From Paenibacillus abyssi (lineage in GTDB: Bacteria > Bacillota > Bacilli > Paenibacillales > Paenibacillaceae), in assembly GCF_014640295.1 (NCBI RefSeq), contig NZ_BMGR01000002.1:62001-126000 (forward strand): DNA of 64,000 bases, read 5' to 3'. Below the pieces are notes generated by a model, which was not told where the DNA came from, made no database searches, and worked only from the letters and a program-made list of their open reading frames with translations. The position numbers and the translations under genes are program-made. Positions 16,521-26,304 of the stretch are shown piece by piece. How positions within the stretch are numbered: position 1 is the stretch's first letter; every line of letters starts with the position of its first letter.

Positions 16521-18856
16521 TTAAAAATCCCCTTCCGGCTGTTAATCAGGTAGCCTTTCTTATCGGCTGTCCGATTCATCATCATGATCTGCCGAATTGC
16601 AGAAGCTTGCGATCGGCTGCGGGAAGGGCTGCAGAAATACACTTTGCCGTGCGGATCATCTGCGGAACGGCCGGCCCGGCCGGCCATTTGGATCAACGAG
16701 GCATCATCGAACAGCTTTTCATCCGCATCCAGGATGAAAACATCGCTGCGGGGAACGGTGACGCCCCGCTCCAGAATTGTTGTTGTGACGAGAAGCCGGA
16801 TCTCCCGTCTGCGAAACCGCTGTACTTTGTCCCCGCGCTGGGGATCCTGTGATGAAGTTCCCTCAATAATTATGCCTGTATGTAATGTTCGAAGCAGCCT
16901 GACAAGCGGATCAACATGGCGAATCCTTTGTACGAAAAGAAATAGCTGCGCCCCTCGTTCCACCGATTGCAGTACAACCTTGACCAGCTTAGCGGGAAGC
17001 TTGGCATTGTGAAGCACTTCCTTGATCGCCGGGATGCGGAGGATCACCGGCACCGGCAGTGGATGACCGTGATAACGAACGGGTACTCTAGCATATGGCA
17101 GCCGGCCGCGCCGTGCGTCCCGCCGCAGCTCAGCCGGCGGGGTAGCCGTTAACAGCACCTTGGCGCCGTGAAGTGCACATACCTTGTCTGCAGCATAGTG
17201 CAGCACCGGATCGCCGTGAAAAGGAAACGCATCCAATTCATCAATAATTACGAGCTCAAAGGAACCTTCAAACCGCAGCAGTTGATGCGTCGTAGCGAGC
17301 GTAATCTCGCCCTGCTCCCAGCGCTGCTCGCTGCCGCCGTACAACGTTACGACCCCCGCACCCGGGAAGGCCTTGCGAATGCGCGGATCGAGCTCCAGCA
17401 CAACATCGCGCCTAGGCGTAGCAACAAGCGCGCGGCCGCCGCGCAGCAGAACGGATTCGATAAGCGGGAAGATCATTTCCGTCTTACCCGCCCCAGTCAC
17501 AGCCCAAAGCATAAATACTCGCTGGGTTTGCTTAGACGGATGCTTACTCCATGAATATGGTGACCTGGTGATTGACGGTGATAGCAATTGCGGCGAGTAC
17601 GGAAATGGGGACTGTGTTGTGGTCAATGGCGATGACGGCTGTTTCGATGATGTGGTCATAGGTGATGGTGCTTCGATGCAGGCAAGTGCTTGCCCTGCCG
17701 CCTCAAGCTGCGCAGGACTTAGTCCCCAGCGCCGCAGCCTTGTTTCTTGCGGCAGGGGACTTGATCTGCGCAAGGGCGCGGCCGCCCCGCCCAGCAGCAG
17801 CAGGCTGCACTCGCGCGCACGGCCCATGCCGATGCACGCCTCGCAATAAGCGCACATGCGCCCGCACGCGGCGCAGGGCGTGCGGCGCATTCGCGCCTCG
17901 CCGCTGCCGCACCGCTTGCAGCGGCACCGCCGCCGCGGGCGCCCCAGCGCCTGCGCGAGCACGCCCCATCGCCGTGGCTCCGCCACCACGGCGATGGCGC
18001 TGCGCAGGCGCAGCCGGCCCAGCAATGCCGCAAGCTGGAGCACAGCGTTCCAGCTTGCGCCCCCGGGCCGGGACGCGCCCGCGGCGGCGAGCAGGGCGTG
18101 CGCTTCGCTGTGCAGCAGCGCACGGCCCTGCATGGCGCCGGCGGCGGCTAACGCTGCCGCCGCCAGCGCCTCAGCGCGGCGAGCTGTGCGCGCCGCCGCG
18201 CCGCGGGGGCTGCGATCCGCCTGAATATGGCGGATCGGTACCGCTGCGGCGGCCGCGGTGATTGGCGCGGCTGCCGCATCATTCCGCTCAAGCCCTGCGT
18301 CCGCCTCCTTGATCGCTAAAGCCACGCATTGCTTTATCTCGTTCGCAGCATCACTGAAACCACCCTGTTTTCCAACGGCACTGTCTCCGCTTTGACCAGC
18401 CGCTCTTTCTTTTGCCTTCACTTTCCCGATCCCAAATCGCTCTTCCCACAGGTCTGCAGCACGCACTGCAATACCGAGCGCCAATGGCGAATCAACCATC
18501 CAAAGCTGTCCGGCATTCATTTCGGTTATTCCATTCTTCGCAGCCTCTCCGTTTGCTTCTGTCTTCCCTCCTCCCCCATATAACTCAACCTCCTCATTTC
18601 CCGTCGCTCCATTTTCTCTAATCCCCGCTTTCCGTGCGTCCTTTACAGCTCCAACACTTTTTTCATCGCTTCTGATCCATTCACCACCTTCAATCGCTCC
18701 AGCCCTCCGGCCTATCCTGTTCACGGATTCTACAGTTGTCCTAATTCCCATTTGAAATTCCGCGTCAAGCCAAAATAACCGGTCTATCTCCGGTTCGATG
18801 GTAACAAAAGCAGATAAGCCTCTCTGCTCTTCAACAACATACACCCATCCTTTCAT
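16508..18856 (-). CDS. comFA: ComFA-family DNA uptake helicase with long N-terminal extension
   Basis: A 782-residue ATPase that helps pull DNA into the cell during transformation. A four-cysteine zinc finger region lies near residues 305-350 (CKRCGSGEAR ... CAACGRMCAYCEAC), Walker A TGAGKTEMIF near 455, the DEAD-box variant DELDAFPF near 538, TATPP, and a C-terminal helicase domain with GRAGRS. B. subtilis ComFA is about 463 residues; here about 300 extra residues precede the zinc finger. Residues 190-300 are alanine/arginine-rich and their DNA is very GC-rich, unlike the surroundings. The ATG has AAGGAG at eight bases. Confidence 0.92.
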   Translation of the reverse strand: MKGWVYVVEEQRGLSAFVTIEPEIDRLFWLDAEFQMGIRTTVESVNRIGRRAGAIEGGEWIRSDEKSVGAVKDARKAGIRENGATGNEEVELYGGGGKTEANGEAAKNGITEMNAGQLWMVDSPLALGIAVRAADLWEERFGIGKVKAKERAAGQSGDSAVGKQGGFSDAANEIKQCVALAIKEADAGLERNDAAAAPITAAAAAVPIRHIQADRSPRGAAARTARRAEALAAAALAAAGAMQGRALLHSEAHALLAAAGASRPGGASWNAVLQLAALLGRLRLRSAIAVVAEPRRWGVLAQALGRPRRRCRCKRCGSGEARMRRTPCAACGRMCAYCEACIGMGRARECSLLLLGGAAAPLRRSSPLPQETRLRRWGLSPAQLEAAGQALACIEAPSPMTTSSKQPSSPLTTTQSPFPYSPQLLSPSITRSPYSWSKHPSKQTQRVFMLWAVTGAGKTEMIFPLIESVLLRGGRALVATPRRDVVLELDPRIRKAFPGAGVVTLYGGSEQRWEQGEITLATTHQLLRFEGSFELVIIDELDAFPFHGDPVLHYAADKVCALHGAKVLLTATPPAELRRDARRGRLPYARVPVRYHGHPLPVPVILRIPAIKEVLHNAKLPAKLVKVVLQSVERGAQLFLFVQRIRHVDPLVRLLRTLHTGIIIEGTSSQDPQRGDKVQRFRRREIRLLVTTTILERGVTVPRSDVFILDADEKLFDDASLIQMAGRAGRSADDPHGKVYFCSPSRSRSQASAIRQIMMMNRTADKKGYLINSRKGIFKWRF

Positions 18857-19163
18857 GCCCTCACTCCTTGTTATGTCCGGTCACTATCCCACCTGCACTT
18901 CAGTGTATGATGTTGCATACGATCGTTCATCCCCAGTCAGCGCTTGTGTGCCAACCTTACATCTCATCTGTCCACGCATCGTAATGAACGCAAAAAGCAC
19001 ACCCTAAGCGTTCGATACGCTTAACGGGTGTGCTTCACTCCGGTTGTATGATGCCACTATTATAACGCAAACTATTTTCTTACTCAACCGTACCTTTTTA
19101 CTTATCCGAAGTATTGCCCTGCCGTCATTCACATGCCAGTCCGGCCATCTTTCGCGTCTTAGG
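18857..19163. other. Intergenic region upstream of comFA
   Basis: It holds the terminator of the upstream gene (18992-19035) and the comFA ribosome binding site. I found no convincing sigma-A promoter or ComK box by eye. Confidence 0.6.
18992..19035 (-). terminator. Intrinsic terminator after the 176-residue gene
   Basis: A 10-bp stem AAGCACACCC/GGGTGTGCTT with an inner AAGCG/CGCTT pair, followed on the minus strand by TTTTTGCG. Confidence 0.88.
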
Positions 19164-19694
19164 CTATAACGGCAGCTTCGCCAATTGGTCCTGCTGGCGT
19201 AGATCGACCAATACCGCATGGTCCGCTGAAGACACGATGCCCTCTTCCTGCAGCATCCACATATAATGGTCCGGATCCTTTAATGTAAATCTGCTTTTTC
19301 CGATACTGCTTCCAGCCGCTTCGCTTAATTCTTCACGCCTTTGCAGAATTTGTTCATGGTCCTCATCCATGATTGCCGCCCTGTCTTTATCCCGTTCTAT
19401 CGCATCATTGCGAAGCGACAGATCGTCTCTCTTTTGGGAAAGCTTATGCACGATTGCAGCTGTTTCATCGGTTGAGCCTTCGTCAATGACCGTAATTTTC
19501 ACAGGAGCGCCTGACCACACGGAAAACCATCGAATGGAGCGGATGTACCATTCCATTTGCAGCTGATGATTGTCTCCGATCAGCACATAATGACGCACAG
19601 CAGCGGTCTTTTTCCCTGTATAGTAAAGTGCGATGTGCACAGCGATACCAGCAAAAACATAACAGCAGACGATTCCCAGAAAGATGGATAACAT
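19164..19694 (-). CDS. Membrane-anchored protein of unknown function
   Basis: A 176-residue protein with one N-terminal membrane segment (MLSIFLGIVCCYVFAGIAVHI, residues 1-21), then a short stretch like the start of a family 2 glycosyltransferase (HYVLIGDNHQLQMEWYIRS, VKITVIDEGSTDET) and a charged helical C-terminus. It is too short to be a working glycosyltransferase. I chose the ATG at 19694 with GGGAGGTGG upstream; the open frame extends further but has no better start. It stands alone between degU and comFA with its own terminator. No function can be given. Confidence 0.75.
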   Translation of the reverse strand: MLSIFLGIVCCYVFAGIAVHIALYYTGKKTAAVRHYVLIGDNHQLQMEWYIRSIRWFSVWSGAPVKITVIDEGSTDETAAIVHKLSQKRDDLSLRNDAIERDKDRAAIMDEDHEQILQRREELSEAAGSSIGKSRFTLKDPDHYMWMLQEEGIVSSADHAVLVDLRQQDQLAKLPL

Positions 19695-20030
19695 TCCGTA
19701 CCACCTCCCTTTTTGTGATACTATATGCGGAGGTTTGCCCAGAGGTTCCGGACAAAAACGGACAAGGCATAAATTCATTTCGCCGCCCTGCAATCCGGGA
19801 TCTGCTCCGCTTTTCAGTTACTGAAAGCATCTTCCCAAGCAACTAAAATTACAGTTAAAATTACTTCATTTTAAGCACGTGAAGCATAAGCCGATTGGAT
19901 AACGAAACACCCGCTGCTCCCTCCCGCCCACGAATATTCATTACCACACAAAAAAGCCTGAGCCAAAGCGATGCGGCGCGTCATGACGGCTTCATCCCCT
20001 CGACTCAGGCAATTTAATTATCTGTTCCGG
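19695..20030. other. Intergenic region between degU and the 176-residue gene
   Basis: It contains the degU terminator at 19951-20010. The remaining 250 bases hold no gene or promoter that I can support. Confidence 0.6.
19951..20010 (-). terminator. Intrinsic terminator of degS-degU
   Basis: GCCTGAG/CTCAGGC stem with a long 41-base loop region, followed on the minus strand by TTTTTTGTG. The stem is short but the T-run is strong. Confidence 0.7.
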
Positions 20031-20756
20031 TTACAGGGTCACCCAACCATTTTTGATCGAGTTAATGACCGCCTGTGTACGGTCGTCAACCTCCATTTTT
20101 TGCAAAATGCTGCTGACGTGATTTTTAACGGTCTTCTCACTGATATACAAAAACTCGCCGATCAGCTTATTGCTTTTTCCTTCCGCCATTAAACGCAGTA
20201 CCTCTGCTTCTCTGCGGGTCAATGGATTATTATCGCCGGCTACAAATTTCACGCCGGTTTCCTTTGCTGCCGCAGCACCGCTTACCGCCCCGATTTCATC
20301 CAGATACGTCATGCGCCGCAGCTGGTTGATAAGCTTGCCGGTCACCTTCGGATGAATGTAAGCATATCCGTTCACGACCGACCGGATGGCATTGACGAGC
20401 TCTTCGGCTTCCATATCCTTTAATAGATAGCCCGATGCGCCCTTGCGCAGCGTCTCGAATACATAGCTTTCATCATCGTGAATCGACAGAATAATGACCT
20501 TTACATCCGGAAAAATGTCACGCAGCCTTTCGGTTGCAATGACGCCGTTCTCGACGGGCATGTTGATGTCCATCAGGACAACCTCCGGCTTTTGCAAATT
20601 GCAAAATTCCAGGACTTGAATCCCGTTCCCGCACTCGCCGATGACTTCCAGATCATCTTCCATATTTAGAATCCGTTTGAGCCCTTCACGGAATAGCTGG
20701 TGGTCATCCGCGATCAAAACTTTAATTGCTTGCTTACCTGTCGTTTGTTGGTCCAT
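20031..20756 (-). CDS. degU: Two-component response regulator DegU
   Basis: A 241-residue NarL/LuxR-type response regulator. The receiver domain has the acidic pair in IADDHQLFREGL and the phospho-acceptor aspartate in VVLMDINMPVENG, with the conserved lysine in GYLLKDM. The C-terminal HTH is LTRREAEVLRLMAEGKSNKLIG ... SEKTVKNHVSSIL. It controls exoenzymes, competence and motility. It starts six bases after degS. The linker between the domains has an Ala-rich insert (GAVSGAAAAKETG). Confidence 0.96.
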   Translation of the reverse strand: MDQQTTGKQAIKVLIADDHQLFREGLKRILNMEDDLEVIGECGNGIQVLEFCNLQKPEVVLMDINMPVENGVIATERLRDIFPDVKVIILSIHDDESYVFETLRKGASGYLLKDMEAEELVNAIRSVVNGYAYIHPKVTGKLINQLRRMTYLDEIGAVSGAAAAKETGVKFVAGDNNPLTRREAEVLRLMAEGKSNKLIGEFLYISEKTVKNHVSSILQKMEVDDRTQAVINSIKNGWVTL

Positions 20757-20762
20757 CGTCAG

Positions 20763-21923
20763 TTACTCCTTCCTAAGCTCAGCATTGATAGGGATGTGAA
20801 TCATAATTTTCGTTCCCCCGTTTATCGCAGATTCGATCTCCATCCTCCCCTCGAGCAGCTCGACTCTCTCCCGCATGCCGATCAATCCGAAATTGGAGTT
20901 ATCTCTAGCCCGTGACTCGACGAGATCAACATGGAATCCGACGCCGTTATCTTGAATCACGATTTTTACCATATGTGCCTGATACGTAACCCCAAGGGAA
21001 ACGATTGACGGGTTCGCATGTTTCAATGCGTTTGCATATCCTTCTTGAACCAAACGGTAAATTGCCGCCTCCATCGCGGAGGGTAATCGTATCTCTCGAC
21101 CTACGGTATCAAAAGTCGTGCGTATTTTTGTTTTTTCTTCAAAATCCTGCACATATTTTCGTAAAGTGGGTATAAGTCCTAAATCATCCAAGGCCATTGG
21201 GCGCAAATTAAAAATGATTTTGCGAATTTCCTCGATTCCTAGACGCACTTGTCCCTTCAAGTCTATTAATTCGTCCTGCACTAATCCGAATTCCTGCTTA
21301 CTGAGCATTCTTTCCGCAATTTCCGTCCTAAGAACTAGATTGGCTAGCGACTGGGCGGGACCGTCATGGATTTCACGAGCGATCCGTTTACGTTCTTCCT
21401 CCTGTGCAAGGATGATCTTGAGTCCGATTAACTGCCGATTTTTAGCCGACTCCAAAATCCGTGTAACCTGGTTTAAATCGCCTGATAAATACTCCAGCAC
21501 GACATTCACCTGCGAACTGATCGTCTCGGCTCGTTCAATCGACATCTCGACATTTTTGACCCTTGCCTGCAAATCATCGCGGCGCGCCTTGAGATACGCC
21601 TCCTTCTCACGGAAAACCATGAGATCCAGCTGGATTTGCGTCGCTTTCTCATAGGCGGTTTTGATATCTTGTTCCTTATAACGCACAAAATCACGGCTTA
21701 CCTCCGTAAGCCGGATTCGTGCCCGCCTGTATTCAAGCTCGAGACGATCGACTTTATTGATCGTCTCTGCCGTTTCGATGAATACCTCTTCCAGCTCCCT
21801 CGTCATCACGGTGAGCTCCTTGCGGGCGGATTCGCATATTTCAAATATTTGATATTTGCTGTCTTCCATTACATGAATTGCATTTTTGATGACGCGGTCA
21901 ATGTCATTTATACGATAATCCAC
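20763..21923 (-). CDS. degS: Sensor histidine kinase DegS
   Basis: A 386-residue cytoplasmic kinase, the partner of DegU. The N-terminal half is a long coiled coil (DegS sensor domain, residues 1-170), followed by the H-box EERKRIAREIHDGPAQSLANL with the phosphorylated histidine, FNLRPMALDDLGLIPTLRKY, and the ATPase domain with DNGVGF and FGLIGMRERVELLEG. Length and sequence follow B. subtilis DegS (385 residues) closely. The start is GTG at 21923 with GAGG upstream. Confidence 0.96.
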   Translation of the reverse strand: MDYRINDIDRVIKNAIHVMEDSKYQIFEICESARKELTVMTRELEEVFIETAETINKVDRLELEYRRARIRLTEVSRDFVRYKEQDIKTAYEKATQIQLDLMVFREKEAYLKARRDDLQARVKNVEMSIERAETISSQVNVVLEYLSGDLNQVTRILESAKNRQLIGLKIILAQEEERKRIAREIHDGPAQSLANLVLRTEIAERMLSKQEFGLVQDELIDLKGQVRLGIEEIRKIIFNLRPMALDDLGLIPTLRKYVQDFEEKTKIRTTFDTVGREIRLPSAMEAAIYRLVQEGYANALKHANPSIVSLGVTYQAHMVKIVIQDNGVGFHVDLVESRARDNSNFGLIGMRERVELLEGRMEIESAINGGTKIMIHIPINAELRKE

Positions 21924-21996
21924 GTGTGCCTCGGCCCACTTTCTTATTGTACTTCTTACTTCCTATCATACCATATCTCATTTCTATACCGTTAAG

Positions 21997-24759
21997 TTAT
22001 TGAATGGTAATCTTCTTCGCTGCGCCATCCCAGTGCACCTTCAGTCCCAGCTGCTCGGTCACCAGCCGCACCGGAACCAGCGTTCTTCCGTTGCGTACGA
22101 TCGGGGCTACTTCCGTCGAAAGACGGGTGCCGTTAACAACAATGTCCTTCTGTCCAAGCCACAGATCAATCATCTTGTTGCCGCGGATGAACGTCGCTCT
22201 CTTTGCTGTATTGTCCCACGCCACTTGTCCCTTAATGGCATCGGCAACAAATTTCAGCGGCAGGTAGGTCGTGCCCCTCAGTACGATGGGCGCCACATCT
22301 AATCTAACCGCCTGGCCATCGATTAACGCTTCTTTTTTATTGACCGTCAGCACGATGGATGGCGCATCAGGCTGGATGGAAGCAGCGGCATAATCAAATT
22401 TGATATCGTCGATAGCAACCGATCCAACTGCTGCACGTTCACTTTGACCAGTCACCGGATTTGCCACGTAGATTCGTTTTATACGTATAGGATACGTAAT
22501 CCCCATCCCGGTTAAGTCCGTCTTCACCGTTTTCCAGCCGGTCCAATCAAGGGGCCTTGCCAGATCAATATAATGCGTGGCTCCCTTCGCGTCTGTCGCT
22601 TCCGCACGAACCCAGTTATTGCTCCCGTCACCATAGACGGCAGCTGATATGGCAAGCGGCTGGCCGTCTACGGGAACTCCGGTACCGTTTAGTGCTGCAT
22701 AGGCGAATTTACCGCCGGTCCCGCTCGTAAAGTCGTACGTAATCTGCAGCGCGGATGAGTTTTCCCGTCCGGGGAGACCTTTCACGACAGCAGCGCTTCC
22801 TTTTGTTTCACCGACTGGCAAACTGGTGAATGTAATTGGATAGGATACATTCTCGAATGTTTCCCATGTCTTCTGCGCCACTGCCGTACTTGTGGAGAAC
22901 ATCGCCACAGCAGAATATCCGTCATATCTTGCGATTGCATAACCCGTATTTACTCCATCTCTCAGCTGATCGACCTTGAGCTTTCCGCCCTGGACACTGC
23001 CATTAAAGCCCTGCAGCTCCCACTGCAGCGACGCTGCAGGAACATTCATCTGACGGCCGTCATTCAGCGTTACGCGAACGGGAACCGTTATCTCGGCTCC
23101 GGCACGCAGCGAGGCTGCTCCCGCATCAATCGTCATTTGCGTAATTTGGCTGCGGCCAATCACTTCAATCGGAAGCTGATCCGTCGCAAGGCCGGATTTA
23201 ATATTGATTTGGCTTTTGCCTGCTTTCGTTGCGGTTAACGTCCCGTTCGAGAAGGATCCGATCGCAGCATCCTTCAGGCTCCACTGGGCCGTCATGCCCG
23301 CCGGATCAATCGGGTTGTAGTAGGTATCATAAGCTTTAATCGAGTAAGCGGCCTGCTGCCCGATAAACAATGTGCTCGGTCCGCTGGCTTTGACACCTCT
23401 TACATCACCTTTAGGGGCAGTCGTATAGACTCCTATTCCGTTGGCGACCAGACGCTGCTGGGTGCCGCCGCTGTTCTGTGTCGGATGGGCCAAGCCAACA
23501 TTAAACTCCCCTAACGGCCGGTCCACCATCGTCGTCGATCCCCCGCCGTCCAGGTTGATCCCTTTCCATACCCCTAACGTAACCATCACTCTTTGCAGCT
23601 CGCTGAACGTCATGCCGCTGCTGTTCCCGGAATTCTCAGTTGTAATCAGAAATACTTTTTTATTGTCCCTGGAATAGCCAATGCTTGTGCGCGAGGTTGC
23701 GCTGGCGCCGCTTGCTCCTGATATATCACGCGAAAATGCCGCAGCCTTTCCATCATTGACTAGAATCGTGTGACCGCCGACCATCATCTGATAAATATTC
23801 GGGTTTTTCTTGGCCCCGGTAGTCAGCGAGATCAGGTTATAACTTGCATCTACCTTGTGGCCCACCGTCAGGTTTTCGCGCGCGAACTTTGCCGCTTCGC
23901 CATGTGTGCGCAGAATGTAGCCGTTCTCTGGCGGCTTCATCGGCAGTGTTGAATTTTCCGCAATTTGCATGACTGTCCCGTTCTGCACAAGTACCTCTGT
24001 CGGCGTCGTTGCGCTCATGCTTGCATTGGGACGCTCGGCCGCTGTCCATGCGCTGGTGTATATGTACATGGCATTGAGATGGCTTCGCTGCTTGGCTCCT
24101 CCTGCCAATTCCATCATATAGGAAGTTTGATTAATGCCAGACAGCTTGAATTTCTGCCCGTTGCCCGCAGTGACTTCACCTTCAAAGCCAAATTGATCGA
24201 TCACCGGCGTACGATCGTTCGTTAACGCAAAGGCATACATGCCGATCAATTCGGACGGGCTCGACATCAATGCGCCGTCCTTGACCTGTGCGCCCATCGG
24301 CACCCCTTCCTGTGAAGTGATGAAAAAATCCCCATTAATGCCCGCTACGGCTCCTGTTTCCTTGACCATGCCGGTCACGGATTGTTTATTTGCTACCGTA
24401 TTGTTCTTACCGCTCATCACATCAAGCTTGACATGCGGATTACTCAGATCAACTTCAATCACATGGACATTCGAACGGACTGTTTTTCCGCTCCGGGTAG
24501 AGGTCCATACATAATCAATCCTTTTTGCTCCGGCCGTGAGCATCTCTTCCTTCACCAGTTTGAGATCCGGCGATGTGACCGCCTGTGCCGCAGCTATTGG
24601 AGCATTCCCTCCCCATAATATGCTGGACGCTGTGATCGGTTGAACCAATAAAGCACCACTTAGCGTGAGAACCAATACCCTCTTTGTTATTCCCTTGCCA
24701 ACTGTGCTTCTATAACGAACATTGTCAACGACATGATTGCTGTTTTCCGGTTTACGCAT
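21997..24759 (-). CDS. Secreted phosphodiester glycosidase (NAGPA) and stalk-domain protein
   Basis: A 920-residue exported protein. A signal/anchor segment lies near residues 30-55 (RVLVLTLSGALLVQPITA). A NAGPA-type phosphodiester glycosidase domain follows, with GINGDFFITSQEGVPMGAQV and GINLDGGGSTTMVDR. Beta-rich regions come next, and the last 110 residues are a copper-amine-oxidase N-terminal/stalk domain (GTTYLPLKFVADAI, GRTLVPVRLVTEQLG). NAGPA-like proteins of spore formers may cleave GlcNAc-phosphodiester links in wall polymers; the substrate here is unknown. The ATG at 24759 has GGGAGAG upstream; an ATG seven codons earlier lacks such a box. Confidence 0.88.
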   Translation of the reverse strand: MRKPENSNHVVDNVRYRSTVGKGITKRVLVLTLSGALLVQPITASSILWGGNAPIAAAQAVTSPDLKLVKEEMLTAGAKRIDYVWTSTRSGKTVRSNVHVIEVDLSNPHVKLDVMSGKNNTVANKQSVTGMVKETGAVAGINGDFFITSQEGVPMGAQVKDGALMSSPSELIGMYAFALTNDRTPVIDQFGFEGEVTAGNGQKFKLSGINQTSYMMELAGGAKQRSHLNAMYIYTSAWTAAERPNASMSATTPTEVLVQNGTVMQIAENSTLPMKPPENGYILRTHGEAAKFARENLTVGHKVDASYNLISLTTGAKKNPNIYQMMVGGHTILVNDGKAAAFSRDISGASGASATSRTSIGYSRDNKKVFLITTENSGNSSGMTFSELQRVMVTLGVWKGINLDGGGSTTMVDRPLGEFNVGLAHPTQNSGGTQQRLVANGIGVYTTAPKGDVRGVKASGPSTLFIGQQAAYSIKAYDTYYNPIDPAGMTAQWSLKDAAIGSFSNGTLTATKAGKSQINIKSGLATDQLPIEVIGRSQITQMTIDAGAASLRAGAEITVPVRVTLNDGRQMNVPAASLQWELQGFNGSVQGGKLKVDQLRDGVNTGYAIARYDGYSAVAMFSTSTAVAQKTWETFENVSYPITFTSLPVGETKGSAAVVKGLPGRENSSALQITYDFTSGTGGKFAYAALNGTGVPVDGQPLAISAAVYGDGSNNWVRAEATDAKGATHYIDLARPLDWTGWKTVKTDLTGMGITYPIRIKRIYVANPVTGQSERAAVGSVAIDDIKFDYAAASIQPDAPSIVLTVNKKEALIDGQAVRLDVAPIVLRGTTYLPLKFVADAIKGQVAWDNTAKRATFIRGNKMIDLWLGQKDIVVNGTRLSTEVAPIVRNGRTLVPVRLVTEQLGLKVHWDGAAKKITIQ

Positions 24760-24898
24760 GTTATTTCGCAACTCTCCCATCTTGAAATCTATTAGTTATA
24801 GACTCCTGGAATGGGGAAAAAGTTACGATTAATGAGAATTCTTTAATATGAAACCGTCAAAAAACGAGATTAATAGTGAATTTCCAACAACATAATAC

Positions 24899-24938
24899 AA
24901 AAAAATAGACCGCCCTTTAATAAGGTTTACGGTCTATT
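24899..24938 (-). terminator. Intrinsic terminator of metK
   Basis: AATAGACCG/CGGTCTATT stem followed on the minus strand by seven T. Confidence 0.9.
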
Positions 24939-24963
24939 CAAAGTCATCTCATCTTTGATTGAT

Positions 24964-26166
24964 TTACGCTAAGGCATCTGCCTTTAATTTCTCAGCCTTG
25001 TCTACGCGTTCCCAAGGCAGATCAATATCCGTACGTCCGAAATGGCCGTAAGCGGCTGTCTTGCCGTAAATTGGACGACGCAGATCCAGCATCTTGATGA
25101 TGCCTGCAGGACGCAGATCAAAGTTGCTGCGGATCACTTCAACGAGTGTTTCTTCGCTTACTTTCCCTGTGCCATACGTATCCACGCTGATGGATACCGG
25201 ATTAGCGACACCAATGGCATAAGCCAGCTGAATCTCGCATTTGTCAGCAAGTCCTGCAGCTACGATATTCTTCGCTACATAACGAGCCGCATAAGCCGCG
25301 GAACGGTCAACCTTCGTCGGATCCTTACCGGAGAATGCGCCGCCGCCATGACGGGCATATCCGCCATAAGTATCAACGATGATTTTGCGGCCGGTCAAAC
25401 CTGCATCCCCTTGAGGTCCGCCAATTACGAAACGGCCAGTCGGGTTGATGAAATATTTGGTCTCTGCATCCAACCATTCGGAAGGAACGACCGGTTTGAT
25501 AACATGCTCTTGAATGTCGCGTTGGATTTGCTCAAGCGTTACATCCTCAGCGTGCTGAGTGGAAACTACAATCGCATCGACGCGTACTGGTTTGCCATCC
25601 ATATATTCAATGGTAACTTGCGTCTTGCCGTCTGGACGCAGATAATCAAGCGTTCCATTCTTGCGCACTTCCGACAAGCGGCGCGCAATACGGTGTGATA
25701 ATGCGATTGGAAGCGGCATAAGCTCAGGCGTTTCGTTCGTTGCAAACCCGAACATCAAGCCTTGGTCTCCCGCACCGATATCTTCGTTCTCTTGACGGAT
25801 ATCTTTACCGTCACGTGTTTCAATCGCAGCGTTTACGCCTTGCGCGATATCAGCCGACTGCTCATTAAGCGAAGTAAGTACCGCACATGTGCTGGAGTCG
25901 AACCCATACTTTGCACGAGTGTACCCAATTTCTTTGATTGTGCGACGAACAATTGCAGGAATATCGACATAATCAGCAGAGCTGCTGATTTCTCCAATGA
26001 CCAATACCAAACCCGTTGCAACCGATACCTCACACGCAACACGTGCATAAGGGTCTACTTCCAGAAACGCGTCAAGCACTGCGTCGGAAATTTGGTCACA
26101 AATTTTATCGGGATGACCTTCGGTTACTGATTCCGAAGTGAACAAGTGTCTTCCTTTTAATGACAT
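24964..26166 (-). CDS. metK: S-adenosylmethionine synthetase
   Basis: A 400-residue enzyme making SAM from methionine and ATP. Family motifs: [32 protein letters not shown], and the P-loop-like [18 protein letters not shown], with [18 protein letters not shown] place the start at the ATG at 26166 ([14 protein letters not shown]), nine bases after AGGAGG, rather than an upstream in-frame TTG. It has its own sigma-A promoter overlapping the SASP gene and a terminator-like hairpin in the leader. No S-box riboswitch is visible. Confidence 0.97.
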   Translation of the reverse strand: MSLKGRHLFTSESVTEGHPDKICDQISDAVLDAFLEVDPYARVACEVSVATGLVLVIGEISSSADYVDIPAIVRRTIKEIGYTRAKYGFDSSTCAVLTSLNEQSADIAQGVNAAIETRDGKDIRQENEDIGAGDQGLMFGFATNETPELMPLPIALSHRIARRLSEVRKNGTLDYLRPDGKTQVTIEYMDGKPVRVDAIVVSTQHAEDVTLEQIQRDIQEHVIKPVVPSEWLDAETKYFINPTGRFVIGGPQGDAGLTGRKIIVDTYGGYARHGGGAFSGKDPTKVDRSAAYAARYVAKNIVAAGLADKCEIQLAYAIGVANPVSISVDTYGTGKVSEETLVEVIRSNFDLRPAGIIKMLDLRRPIYGKTAAYGHFGRTDIDLPWERVDKAEKLKADALA

Positions 26167-26219
26167 CCGTTTCAACCTCCTTATAACCTTAGTATGAATT
26201 AAGTGCGGTTCCCCTACAC

Positions 26220-26252
26220 AAAAAATGAACCTTTTCCAACATGGAAAAGGTT
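26220..26252 (-). terminator. Terminator-like hairpin in the metK leader
   Basis: A perfect 10-bp stem AACCTTTTCC/GGAAAAGGTT with a five-base loop, then CATTTTTT on the minus strand. It lies downstream of the metK promoter and upstream of the metK start, so it may attenuate metK; it could also end SASP transcripts. Confidence 0.75.
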
Positions 26253-26275
26253 GTTAGACAACGCTCTAGGATAGT

Positions 26276-26304
26276 ATGATACCCGATTTGTCGCTTATTG
26301 TCAA
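26276..26304 (-). promoter_or_regulatory. Sigma-A promoter of metK
   Basis: On the minus strand TTGACA-N17-TATCAT: a consensus -35, ideal spacing and 5 of 6 in the -10. The -35 overlaps the last codons of the SASP gene. The predicted leader is about 100 bases. Confidence 0.75.

Noticed and set aside
17700-18270. GC-rich island as sign of horizontal transfer
   Set aside because: It lies within one continuous comFA frame and a similar patch occurs in csaB (about 39860-40210); low-complexity Ala/Arg coding explains it better.
26167-26300. SAM-I riboswitch before metK
   Set aside because: The conserved S-box core is not present and the leader is too short for it.
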